From assembly GCA_009760885.1 (NCBI GenBank), contig CM019701.1, positions 39,673,515 through 39,737,514 of the forward strand: 64,000 bases of DNA. Direction: 5' to 3'. The notes under the pieces are model-generated. The model searched no databases and was not told the DNA's origin. It was given only the letters and a program-made list of their open reading frames with translations. The position numbers and the translations under genes were made by a program. Origin of the DNA: Achatina immaculata (taxonomy: Eukaryota > Mollusca > Gastropoda > Stylommatophora > Achatinidae). The stretch's first letter is position 1. Each line of letters begins with the position of its first letter. Shown piece by piece: positions 34,526 through 45,475 of the stretch.

Positions 34526-36131
34526 ATGGCGAACGTCACTCTCAATTCAAACTTCACTTCCACATTTTTCGCATTTCCTAGGATCACGCCAAATCTTCAT
34601 CTTCTCGTTGGCATCTCTGTCGTTTTACTGTACTCTCGGCTTTCGTCGTTTTTACAAACGCCACCGTGGTCATAGCCATCATTCGTTCCATGTACTTGGC
34701 CAAGCATGTTAACAACAAGAGCAAGATATCCATGATCCTGATAGTCTCCATGGCTGTATCGGACTTTGTCGTTGGCATCATTCCAATGCCGCTTTCAGTT
34801 TATCAAATAGTCAACAACGGGCACTGGTATCTCGGGCACATCACGTGCTCTTTCAGAATCACAGCAGATGATTTTCTATGTAGCGTCTCAATTTTTCACG
34901 TTATGTGTATGACAGTAGACAGATACTTGGCAGTATGTCATCCCCTGATATACCGTAGACTGACTGTAATAACCGCTTATATCATGGTCAGTGTAAGCTG
35001 GTTTCTGCCTGTACCATTTATCTTCTGGACATTACAAGGCAACTACGATAGTTCCTGCTTTGAACTTTTCAAAGCTTGCGACATGAACCAAGACATCGGG
35101 TATAGGTTTCTGTCTTCCATTTCATTATTCTACATTCCTTTTCTTCTAATGTTCATTCTTTATTTCTTTGTATTACGAGAAGTTCGAAATTTTCAGAAAA
35201 GAAAGCTACATTTCAGGTTGAAAAATTTGTCAACAACACCGCAGGATTCGGCGAACACAAAGTGTAATTGTTATAAATATTTGCCCAGTTGTATGAATGC
35301 CTGTATATCCGTTTTGAGGTTAAATGTCTGTAAACATGAGATGACACCATCGGCAAAACTGTGTTATCCTTTCGAAAAAACTACAGACACTATCTGTGTG
35401 TCTTCAAGAACAAACTTTACAGGTACTCCAGTGGTTGGATCAAGATCAACAGATACATCCGTTTCGTCAGAAACTACAGAGACAGTAGAAACAAGGGACA
35501 AGTCAATGATATTGTCTCCTGAAGCCTTCTTATCTTCAAAACAGGACATCGTAAAGGGCCGTGGATGTTATACTACATTTCTGAAGGAGGAACAAGATTT
35601 TCTGGAACTTCGAGCAGAATCTGCTTGTCACTATGCCAAGGATGGCATTAATGAAACAGCGGGTGATAACTCTATCAGTTCTTCTAATAACCATATGAGT
35701 TCTTCTGAAGTTAACGAAACTATAGATAACGAGTCAAGTAGTTCTTGTGACAGACACAAGAGTTCTTCTGAAGTAATTCCAGACGTGAGACAACAAGACC
35801 ATATCCACCACCAAAAAGTGACCGTCATTTCTAAACATTCCCCAGTTACAAAGAACAGTTCTGAGACCTCTATAAAAACTGCGCGTTCTTTAAAAATACG
35901 AAGGCTGTGCGAACTATTGGTATGATAGTTCTGGCGTTCACTGTTTGCAGGCTCCCTTTCAGTGTGACTTTAGTTCATCCAGGTTTCTTCAACCATACCT
36001 ACCCTTACACGGCCTTTATTTGTACTGTCTGGTTAGGTTATTTCAACTCCGCCTTGAACCCTTGCTTGTACTGTAGCCATAGGTCTGTAAGGAGAGCACT
36101 ATTGGATCTGATTCGTCTTTCAAAGATATAG
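34526..36131 (+). pseudogene. GPCR-3: amine-type GPCR pseudogene
   Basis: Starts MANVTLNSNF at ATG 34526, like GPCR-4. A 1-base deletion in TM1 near 34630 (GTTTTACTG versus GTTTTAACTG in GPCR-4) shifts the frame; the long open stretch from 34666 is the downstream part. It holds TM2 (AVSDFVVG), TM3 with the amine-site Asp (TADDFLC) and DRY, ECL2 Cys, TM5 and the long third loop. A second 1-base deletion near 35898 (TTTAAAAATACG versus TTTAAACAATAC) shifts again before TM6. TM6 has CRLP in place of CWxP, a change at the toggle-switch Trp. TM7 is intact (WLGYFNSALNPCLY). Stop at 36129-36131. Two frameshifts plus W6.48R make it a pseudogene unless the assembly is wrong. Confidence 0.88.
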
Positions 36132-36170
36132 CAACCCTTCTGTTCTTAGAAGGAGACCATGGCATTATCA

Positions 36171-36176
36171 AATAAA
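36171..36176 (+). terminator. Poly(A) signal of GPCR-3
   Basis: AATAAA in a 3' UTR homologous to those of GPCR-1 and GPCR-4. A (CT)n run follows at about 36331-36350. Confidence 0.55.
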
Positions 36177-36461
36177 CATTGCATTTTTGTTTATGCTGGC
36201 TCATGTTATGGTTTGATATTTTGTAGTCCAGTATAAAATGTCCTGCCGACTGATAAGAGCTATCACGTGGGTGGACTTCAATAACCATGTGATGATATCT
36301 TGTCAGGTAAAAAAAATCTCTCCACTTTCTCTCTCTCTCTCTCTCTCTCTTTCATCCTTTCCGTCCGTTTCTCTTTTTGTCGTCCTTTTTTAAAATCGTA
36401 TCTGTAATTTTAAGTTTTCTATAAAACTTGTTTGGTGCAAGTTTACATTTATAATTATTGG

Positions 36462-37365
36462 GAGGAATATTTTCCCAGGATTGTTACAGACCAACAATCC
36501 CCTGACAATGTACTACCTTACTCGGGGCCAACCTAGCTCCCCCATCATGACCGCCAGTCCAGGTTCTCCCCTCCCTGGTATATTGCATGACAATTATGCA
36601 TAAATCCTGAGCAGTTAATCAATACACAATACACTGACATGCAGTACACATCACCAAGTCTGAAATTAAGTCTACAGTATACTACACGCCACAACAACAC
36701 ATACAATTGACACTGACATCAACATGGCATCAAGACAGATGTCATTATTATGATAATTAAGCATGGTATCATATGATAATGACTTTTCATGTTGCATTAT
36801 TGAAAACCTGATGGACCTGGGGTCCCGGGCCCTCTTGGCCCTACACGTAGCCTACACTACGAATCTAATGTGCACTGGTACTTATTCCACGCCAGATACC
36901 GTTGCCATGAGACACCTCTATATAACTGCGTTGCTGCAGCACAATATCGATCTAAATGAAAGCATAATAACGAATCACACATGTTGCCTATCCAAAATAC
37001 CTATAAATGTCACTGAAAATCATGTCCATATTGATAATTAAATACAGAATCCTACGCAAAAGCTTACTTTACAACTACATAATCTACAGCACATGAGGTG
37101 GGGTTGGGAAGAATATAGCTAACGTTCACCATAATACAAGGGAATTTACAGTACATCTATAGTCCTAAACAAGACACCGCCCGGCCATTGTCTCTAAATA
37201 CACTGATCCAAGTCAATGTTTCAATGTATATATATATCCGAAACAGACTACCAATCACGTGGACTATGACGCTTCTATCAATGTCGTACACCCCTCGATC
37301 TAAGCATGTATCGTCCACATTTATAAATTACCCACCATCACCGACAACTAATATTTTTCTTCTTT
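36462..37365. mobile_element. About 900-bp insertion of unknown type
   Basis: Present in the 3' flank of GPCR-3 but absent from the same point of the GPCR-4 flank (about 60405), where flanking sequences join directly. No RT, transposase or terminal repeat seen. Composition (CACAACAACAC-rich) resembles the solo-LTR-like insertion at 42722-43592, but I cannot align them with confidence. Confidence 0.5.
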
Positions 37366-37429
37366 TCATGTAAATTACTTTACAGTATTATTCAATACCA
37401 TAATTACTTTTCCCTGTGCTCAGTTCTTC

Positions 37430-37770
37430 ACACTTTTTTGCAATCAGCGACTAAAAGCTGACATTCTGGCCTCAGCGTTGGCGAACCAGGTCTTCGCCTA
37501 TCGCCCAGCTGGCACTCCCAGTAACAAATCTCGCCTGGTTAACGAAGCAGGGATCGCCATAGTCGCCACGGAGGTGGAGTCTGCTGCAGAATTAGTTTAC
37601 ACCCCCCGGGATTTTAGCTGCATTCAGAGACTGGAAACAAAATTGTGGACATAACCCGCTGTCACTTAGATAAGATGCTGTGTCTCAACACCTTCACTGC
37701 AGTGGCTGCAAAGAACACCAGGGGCAGTTCATTGGAGACAGAAGACAAGACGAGACATTTCTTCACACAT
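37430..37770 (+). repeat. Copy 4 of dispersed repeat DR
   Basis: Landmarks ATCAGCGACTAAAAGCTGAC, CAGCGTTGGCGAACC, GCAGGGATCGCCATAGTCG and GGTGGAGTCTGCTGCAG. The ATGCTGTGTCTCAACACCTTC block (ATGTGCCTCACCACCTTCAC in copy 3) and GAGACATTTCTTCAC end follow. Holds no expanded minisatellite. Confidence 0.75.
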
Positions 37771-37774
37771 CAAT

Positions 37775-38015
37775 TGCCTATTGTATCTCTACAGTACAGT
37801 ATGAGTGGCGATAAAGTTAAAGTTTATTCCCTGTTCTAGAAAATCAGCTTTTAAATTGTTCGTATTCGTTTAAGACTTCTCTTTGATGTTATATTCTTGT
37901 TACAGAGTACAGGCAGTCGCCGAGTTATGGACTCGTATTTAAGAATGACACGTCCCGGAACGTACTGTGGTAAAATTTCAGTTTACATGTCAGTATTTGT
38001 AACAACGAAAGATAT
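37775..38015. other. Short intergenic stretch
   Basis: No recognisable feature. Confidence 0.4.
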
Positions 38016-38336
38016 TTTGACCAAACACTATAAGAAATAACATCTGTTTGGCATAAATGCAGATGAAGCCACTGACAGCAATTATTGGTTGGGGCATGTG
38101 CTCTGAATGACTGACAACTCACTACCAAAAATAGCACTAAGATGGACACCACAGGGGAACAGAAGTAAGGGTAGACCAAAAGAGACATGGAGAAGATCAA
38201 CAGAAAGGATGTTGAGCAATAAAGGGGTCACCTGGGCAAGAGCAGAAAAAAGGCAAAGGACAGGCATTTGTGGAAAACCCTTGCCGAAGCCCTATGTGCC
38301 CTTGGCACTTAAGGTTCAGAAAGAAAGAGATTCGTA
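38016..38336 (+). mobile_element. LINE-B 3' fragment
   Basis: AEMQMKPL-like start, a small deletion removing the RRWRW block, then MTDNSLPKIALRWTPQGNRS and GRPKETWRRS. Ends at a short GAAAGAAAGAGA tail. Confidence 0.82.
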
Positions 38337-38945
38337 ACAATGAATGAGAGCTATTCTACTTCTCGCACCAACATATTCCTCATTTACAGTGGTTCATCAG
38401 CTTATTTATTGATTTTCATACATAGAAAGGGACGATGTGTACTATATGCTATATAACTGAAGTTAGACGCAGACCGTATCTAAATTTTCCAATTTAAGTA
38501 CAAATTCGACAAACGAACACACCTAGGACCAGAATCCGTTCGTAATTTGGGGTCTGCCTGTAGTCGAATAAACTCAGTTATTTTAAATCACTTTGCTAAC
38601 ATGAATGTTGAATTTTGATATTGCAAAGTTTTGGAATGACTACAAGAATGTAACTATTCTACTTATCTCGGGTTTTTTTTCTTGCTGTTTTCTTGCTCTA
38701 TCTAATCCAGTATCTCCTGTAGAAGAAAATCCTTTGACAATCACTTACCCGTAGCTGATATGCTAAATTGGCCCATATATATATATATATAATATATATA
38801 TATATATGGGCTAGCGAACAATGTTTGAACAAAACCCTATACGACCACTTCATGTGGTTGTCACAGTAATTAATGGAAGAGAGATCACCAGTCCCCAAAG
38901 TCTGGACTTTCCTAACGAAGCATGACACATCCACTGCTTTTTATC
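38337..38945. other. Unique sequence, end of unit X
   Basis: 38490-38700 matches 61755-61890 (shared ACAAATTCGACAAACGAACAC-type and ACTACAAGAATGTAACTATT blocks), so the duplication reaches at least here. A (TA)n palindrome lies at about 38777-38808. No gene. Confidence 0.55.
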
Positions 38946-39594
38946 TCCAACCAGGGACTGAAACAATAGCCGGCATAACCCTCCAACCAGGGACTGAAAC
39001 ACTAGCCGGCATAACCCTCCAACCAGGGACTGAAACAATAGCCGGCATAACCCTCCAACCAGGACTGAAACAATAGCCGGCATAACCCTCCAACCAGGGA
39101 ATGAAACACTAGCCGGCATAACCCTCCAACCAGGGACTGAAACAATAGCCGGCATAACACTCCAACCAGGGACTGAAACAATAGCCGGCATAACCCTCCA
39201 ACCAGGGACTGAAACAATAGCCGGCATAACCCTCCAACCAGGGACTGAAACAATAGCAGGCATAACCCTCCAACCAGGGACTGAAACAATAGCAGGCATA
39301 ACCCTCCAACCAGGGACTGAAACAATAGCCGGCATAACCCTCCAACCAGGGACTGAAACAATAGCCGGCATAACCCTCCAACCAGGGACTGAAACAATAG
39401 CCGGCATAACCCTCCAACCAGGGACTGAAACAATAGCCGGCATAACCCTCCAACCAGGGACTGAAACAATAGCTGGCATAACCCTCCAACCAGGGACTGA
39501 AACAATAGCCGGCATAACCCTCCAACCACTGACTGAAACAATATCAGGCATAACCCTCCAATCAGGGACTGAAACAATAGCCGGCATAACCCGC
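38946..39594 (+). repeat. 36-bp minisatellite, about 18 copies
   Basis: Unit made of CTCCAACCAGGGACTGAAAC followed by AATAGCCGGCATAACC. One copy lost a base near 39060; a few variants exist (CACTAGCC, AATAGCAGG). Long ORFs across it on both strands come from the 12-codon period. Lies at the junction between units X and X'. Confidence 0.93.
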
Positions 39595-39669
39595 TTTAAC
39601 CTAGTGTGCCTCAACATCCTCGACACATCAGGAGCAAAGATTATCCCGTCTTTACTTTCCGGAAACAGA

Positions 39670-39785
39670 AGAACAGGAAAATAGAAGGAGAAGAAGAAAA
39701 AGAGGAAGAAGAAAGAGAGGAAGAAGAAGAGGAAAACGAAGAAGAAGATAAAGAAGAAGAAGAAGAGAAAGAAACATTTAACGAT
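39670..39785 (+). repeat. Purine-rich (GAA/GAG)n tract
   Basis: About 115 bp of nearly pure purine, Glu/Lys-rich if translated. Low-complexity DNA. Confidence 0.8.
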
Positions 39786-40773
39786 TAAGCCATTAACTTT
39801 TTTGTGAGCTCAAAACAAAATGACTGGTGATGAGAGCGTGTATACAGAGGTAATAATGACACAGATGAGAAAACAAACTTGAGAGACGAACAAGACTAAG
39901 CTCTTTGGCAGCAAGGCAGGGTGAGGCTACCTTACAGCTAAACTTCTCGGGGGAATAACGATGGAGGATGACACAGCCTGAATTTAAGCCTCGTTTTCTT
40001 CCTCGCCGTTTCCATGTTTTGTTGCGTCCCAAGAAACTGAATTTCTTCACAGATAAATCAACCACAGATAATCAAACATCATCTACAAGGATTGCACATC
40101 CCGTCTGAGAGTTATCTGTTTTGTCTTCAAAACTGGATAACTATTTTGTTTTTCTTCCTCTTTATAGCCATCCTCTTGTATGATGCCCAATGTTGCTGTA
40201 TTAATTGGTCGTTTTTCCAGATCAGAAAGGAAGACAGGAGACGGGATAGTCTGTAATGTTCTTGATATGTGAGAGGGTCTGTATGTCTTTGTTGTTCTTG
40301 GTCTACGATAGAATGGCTCTAGTATTTTGATATTCATCCTGTCTCATCAAAACTGCCTACAGTTGTTCTTGTCAGCCAACGTCGCGATGTTATAGAACAG
40401 CAGTCGTCTTAAATGACGGTGAGTTGATTATGGTAGTTTGAATGAAGATCCAGAACATTTACAAGATAGTCTTTTCAATAGGTTCCATAACTTCGGGTAA
40501 TACGTTGAACTCTTCCCTGTTAGTCATACTAATGGAGCAATGAAGCTTTTTTCTCGAGATACAGCTTCTTAGATAGGGTCCTTATTGTCTTTAATTCTCT
40601 CGGCCCGGATGAAATGATGTTGCTATAACAACAGTCATATTTTCTTTCTGGATGACGCTCTACAAAACGTTTGCAATACAAAGATAAGATACTCGGTCAG
40701 ACTGAATTATCAGGAACGTCTCCGTCCTTATCAGACACAGCAATGTTTGTTAGTGACTCTTGAATTACAGACA

Positions 40774-40808
<35 letters not shown>

Positions 40809-41384
40809 CTCTTTCTCTCTCTCTCTCTTTCACTCTCTTTTTGAAATAAAGATCAATCAATCAATCAATCAATCTCTCTCAGCCTCTCATTTTCTCTTCT
40901 GTTTTGTGCTATATATATTCTTCTCCGTTATTATCAGGCTCTGAATGTTATGACATGTTTCTTCCCGTCTTTCTTGAAGCTATGGCTTCTGTTATTGATT
41001 TATTGATTTTTTAATTTAATTATTTATTTGCAAAAAGCTTTCTTTCAAAAAGAATAAAATGGTATTTTGCTGTGTCTTGATTTCATTTTTTGTTTCAGTT
41101 CCTGGTATAAATTTCGTGATATCTTTTATTACTGTATGTTATTTTTTTACCGTTTCATGATATTTTTAAATACCCAAACGACAGCAATGAGTTTATCAGA
41201 AAAAAAAAGAAATAAGAGACGCAGGAAACGTTAGGACTCCATAGCACAGCCTGCTGTAGTTACAAACAGGGAAGAGATATAACTTCTAGGGACCAAGGCA
41301 GACCATAATGACAAGCACGTCCTAAAGTCATCTACTAAGGTTGTATGATATAGCAAAAGGTGCATAAAAGCTATAAAGAAACAT

Positions 41385-41586
41385 CCGTGCATACAAACAT
41401 GGAATGTCAGAAACCAACACCAAAGTGTCAAACTAGCACATCTAATTTTACAAGCAGGAATATGGGCCTGGGCATATTAGGACTAGCTGAAACCCGATGG
41501 AAGGAAGCAGTGTATGTTGTATTAAGGAATAGAATCACATTTATCACTTCTGGCCCATTACGCCTCTTCATCTCCTAAAGCCGGAA
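41385..41586 (+). mobile_element. LINE-H endonuclease fragment (X' copy)
   Basis: Degraded counterpart of 23820-24020, with GLGILGLAETRWKEA in the + frame. The rest of the element resumes at 42208 after the LINE-E/SINE insertion and runs to 42721, again as a broken RT C-terminus. Confidence 0.6.
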
Positions 41587-41594
41587 TTCAGTCG

Positions 41595-42205
41595 GTCATT
41601 TGTATGTCTCTTGAGGAACTTTTGCCTACTAACAGCTCTCCTGTAGGCCTCTTGGTTGTAAGCAAGATGCCCTGCTGCTGATGAGTAGATTCGCAGAGTA
41701 TCAACGATTTCTTGCAGCTATGTTCGTCTTGGTCTATCTCCCTTTCTTTTTCCCATTATATACCCTTCCAAGATTGACTTCTCTAAATTATCATGACGTT
41801 TAATATGTCCAAAATATTTAAGTTTTCTCTGTTTAGTCTTCCTTACTAGCCAACTTTCTTCAATATTAAGTTCTTGCAGTATGGATATGGATGTCTGAGT
41901 GGCGAAGTGGTTAGTGCACTGGTCTCTCATGGCGAAGCTCGGGGGTTCGAATCCGGCCGGAAGCACACGTCAACCAGCTGTAGAAATGGGTACCCGACTT
42001 CTTCTGGAGTTGGGGAAGGAAAGGCGGCCAGGCATGATACTGACCATATCACCTTCTAGTGTGCTGACAGGTCAAGGAAAATATGGGCACTAACACCATA
42101 TCCCTGTGTGCCTCTACGGCGTGACAGGGTTACCTTTACCTTTACTTTAGTATGGATATATTTCTTCCTTTATTGTGTCCATGATGTCTGATGGACTCTT
42201 CCGAA
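41595..42205 (-). mobile_element. LINE-E 3' fragment, host of a SINE
   Basis: Minus-strand LINE-E sequence (LNIEESWLVRKTKQRKLKYF, FGHIKRHDNLEKSI), split at 41888 by a SINE and resuming at 42149. Absent from the corresponding place in X (about 24045). Confidence 0.75.
41889..42148 (+). mobile_element. tRNA-derived SINE, full length, 11-bp TSD
   Basis: The tRNA-like head has an A box (GAGTGGCGAAGTGGTTAGTG) and a perfect B box (GGTTCGAATCC), followed by an unrelated body of about 180 bp and a (CCTTTA)n-type tail. AGTATGGATAT flanks it at 41878-41888 and 42149-42159. RNA polymerase III transcription would be expected from the boxes. The head does not end as a tRNA and has no CCA-ready acceptor partner, so it is not a tRNA gene. 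Confidence 0.9.
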
Positions 42206-42721
42206 ACAGTAATGAAAGAAATTCCCCTCTTCATCACTCACCTCTTGGAAAATGACTCCATGAGGAGAGAGAGTTATTGATTTTTCTTTTCCTTTTTTCA
42301 TCTTTTCTGTTCCTCACGTGTAAACTGATACATTGTTTTCTGTGTCACTCTCAGTCTTAAAACACTTCTGTTCAGTTAAACTTAATAAAACGTTTTACGA
42401 CATAAAGAACACATTAGCAAATATTAAGACGTACACAGAAATGAGGATAACAGTATTACAGGGCCACATAAAACTAATAGAATTCTATGGTTGTGAAATT
42501 TGGACATAGAATAAAATATGGCAAAGAAATTGGAAACAACACAGATGTGGTTTTTTTAGATACCGTGGAAAGACAGAAAAACAAACCAAGAGGTTCTCAA
42601 TGAAGTTTGAGTTAAAATGATCAGAAAAAGCAAGTAAAACAATTATTGGGCATGTCATGAGAAGACAGAATTTAGAGATCTTGGGAATGACAGGGAATTT
42701 AGAAGTGAGGAGAGAAAGGCC

Positions 42722-43592
42722 TAAAACAGATTTCTTTCTTCGTTTACTGTACTTGCTTTTATTACTGAACACTACAACGTGTTGCACACACTCTGTTCTG
42801 TACTGTGCCTATTACGTTTTAACATGAGCATTAGGCCCAGTGACACAACAGACGTTACATTGGTATACTCCGTGTAACAAGACAACCCAGATAACAATAA
42901 CCTCAACTACACATTAATACACAACATGACCAGTTACATGTAATCAACTAACTCAACACCACAGTTGACAAAAACATGAATCTAATAACCACAGGATTCA
43001 GCAGACACAAATCCGTAAATGTTTAATGATGAAATCCCATTTGTTCGATGTGTGTTGCAATGATGTGGAGTGTAAACTTGATGAGAATAATTACAAATGA
43101 TCATAAAAAATATGTTCAGGCGACTAACATCGCCATGGGACCAAGTCAGACATTCAACCATGACAAAACGTGCCATCTTCAAAATTTCACATGACTTTCA
43201 ATCTGACATTACTACCTTGTCCAAAACAAGGACAAATCAAACACACAATCTACATAACCACTACAATATTTGTCCTAAAAAGAACAATCCATCAGCTACA
43301 ACAATTTGTCCTAAAAAGGACAGTCCATCTAATTTACATACTGAACTAAAGAATCTCTACATCCCTTTCTAGAATTAAAACACCACAACCTGTCACTACA
43401 ACATTCTGACCCAAAACTGTTCTCTCAAACTCGTTCATACATCCCCGCCTATCAGAATCCACGTGACTCAGTTCTCCCTCGGAACACGAGATACTTTCTC
43501 CGTGCTTGGCATAAACAGACGAGCTGTGGTCTATTAGACCACAACAACAGGGTTTCTCACAAAACAATCTGTACAGAATAACATTCTGTTAC
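42722..43592 (-). mobile_element. Solo-LTR-like insertion, 871 bp
   Basis: AGGCC lies on both sides (42717-42721 and 43593-43597) and the empty site is seen in X (about 24542). Termini are short inverted repeats (TAAAACAGA at left, TCTGTTACA at right). Read on the minus strand it starts TGTAACAGA, like many LTRs. No coding region. A non-autonomous DNA transposon with a 4-5 bp target is the alternative. Confidence 0.55.
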
Positions 43593-43724
43593 AGGCCAAG
43601 AGAATGATATATCTCAGTGGACTGACTAACTGGCGTGGAAAAAGAAAAAAAGAAATTGAATCGACTGGACACAAAAAAATATTCACAAGACAGAGAAGCA
43701 TGATCGTATATGTTGTCTGCTATG

Positions 43725-45475
43725 GCAAATAATAATAACAATAATAATAATAATAAAAATAATCATTGTTCCTTCACCAGAGGCGGGTGTTTGAAGTGAC
43801 AGCTAATCTATCATATGTTTTATCACATGAGTGTCACTTTCGCCGACCGCGAGAGAGAGGGTAAACGGATATAAGTGGTCAACAACTTCGACTCTCGTGG
43901 CGACATTTAAGTTCTCAGATTACTCTTGCCAGTCATACCTAAAACATTATCACAGCTACTAGCGATTAATGTGGCTTCAGAAAATACAACATATCACGTC
44001 GACAAAAGTAGACAAAACAGGTGAAAATTCAAAGCAGATTTTCACTTGAAACGAAGTGTATCATAAACGACTGTAAAGAAATAAGATAAGAGTTGAATGC
44101 GGGATACTTTCAGTGATAGACCAAGCCTAAATGAAGCTATTTTAAGCACCGTACAGTATAAGAGGTAAGTCTGTAAGTCATTTGCATGTCCTCCGCGGAT
44201 TTCTGCCTACCTAACAGCTCTCCTATGGGCCTGTCGGTTGTAAGCAAGATGCCCTGCTGCCGATGCATCCATTTTGCAGATTATCAATGAAGTGTTGCAA
44301 CCATCTACGCGTACGCGAGAAATATAAATATATAAAACGGAGAGTAAATCTCTCAGTTTCTTTTATTGAAATCTGCCTCACCGATGGTTTGGTCGTGCTA
44401 CTGCCAAAGAACGACCATTTCGCATTCTGTCTTCCAGGTGCATTTTCCATATGTGCATGTGAAGGATCTGTCACTTGGTTCAGGTGCCTTATCGTGGCGT
44501 GACAGCTTGCGTACCCCCAGAGGTATAACAGGGGGAATTTTACTCTTGGAAGATCCAACCAAGCTAAATAAACATTCAGAAAAGAGCTAAACCATAAGAT
44601 AAACACAAGAGACAATGAAGAAAATAAAAACATTGATGACAGATGAGAAGATATAAAAACCATTATAAAGAACACGGCTGGAAGAATGGCTGGGAGTAAA
44701 GATCCTAAACAAAAGAAAGAACTGGTTCAATGAAGTCTGCAGAGAGCAGCTCATAAATAAATGAACAGCGAGACAGATATAGTTGAATGACATGAACAAC
44801 AAAACAAATCAGGAAAAGTATCACACTCAGCGTAAAGAAACTGAAAAAGTTACTGGCCAACAAAAACGACAATGTATAGAAGACATGTTACACGAGATGT
44901 GGTCATGCCATCAGAATAAGAAAAGAAGGGACTTCTATTAAAAAAAACACTGCGAACATTAAAGTAAGGGTATAAACAACCGCTGCAGAGCTTGCAAGAT
45001 AGTAATGGAAACATGACAAATAATAAAGAGAAAATCTGTATCACACAGAAAGAATAATTTGATAAAATCTGTGAGGAGACTATCAACGCAGAGAAAATAA
45101 AGACGTGAGGTACTGAAATAGAGGAGCCAGACGAGGAAGAAGTCACCTATACAATCGCGCTTCTGCGAAACAACAAACTATCGGGTTCAGATGGAATTGC
45201 TGCAGAATTAATTAAGGACGGAGATCTAAATCTACATGAACAGATATGTGCACTAATGCAACAAATATGTAGAGAAGAAAAAATCCTTAGTGAATGGAGA
45301 GAAACATTACTGATCTCAGCATTCAAAACAAGGCGATAAGAGCAATTGTGAAAACTACAGAGGAATATACTTAGTACAAAGAAACTACAAAATACTATGT
45401 ATGTTTAAAATGATTATAACCATAGAGCGAGAACATACTGGTAGCCTATCAAGCAGGTTTTAGGAAGAATAGAGC
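43725..45475 (+). mobile_element. LINE-C of unit X', 5' half
   Basis: Leader 44095-44165 and 44320-44570. It then jumps to the linker (44580 onward), so the endonuclease region present in X (27000-28030) is deleted here. RT N-terminal remnant (LRNNKLSGSDGIAAELIKD region, 45150-45250) follows. It stops abruptly at 45475 where foreign sequence begins and resumes at 47285. 43725-44095 is duplicated flank shared with 25705-26090. Confidence 0.72.
44166..44315 (-). mobile_element. LINE-E 3' scrap inside the LINE-C leader
   Basis: About 150 bp of LINE-E 3' end (+ strand: CATTTGCATGTCCTCCGCGG, CGGTTGTAAGCAAGATGCCC). The X homologue (26175-26190) is uninterrupted. Confidence 0.7.

Larger units (their letters stand above)
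19540..38700 (+). repeat. Segmental duplication unit X
   Basis: Colinear with 39795-61890. Matching anchors, X to X': 19540-19910 to 39795-40095; 22545-24090 to 40105-41586; 25705-26190 to 43725-44165; 28030-28980 to 44580-45475; 30795-31840 to about 47345-48310; 32165-32750 to 48375-50340 (interrupted); 32785-36440 to 56860-60370; 37365-37600 to 60420-60590; 38490-38700 to 61755-61890. Order and orientation are conserved; gaps are mobile-element insertions or deletions. 22535-23780 within it is unique sequence without a gene, with a (CT)n run at about 23230-23275. Confidence 0.85.

Noticed and set aside
34666..35925. Intact 419-residue receptor starting at 34666
   Set aside because: That Met lies within TM1/loop 1. 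The true start is 34526 in another frame, and the end is frameshifted before TM6.
38761..38815. (TA)n palindrome as a regulatory element or origin
   Set aside because: Simple AT repeat; nothing else supports a function.
38946..39594. Regular 36-bp repeats resembling a CRISPR array
   Set aside because: Units are directly contiguous with no unique spacers, there are no cas genes, and the DNA is animal.
38850..39626. Long minus-strand repeat ORFs (258, 191 and 138 residues)
   Set aside because: Produced by a 36-bp period that stays open in several frames; no unique domain or start context.
41889..41970. tRNA gene
   Set aside because: A and B boxes are present but it continues into a SINE body with tail and TSD; no complete cloverleaf.
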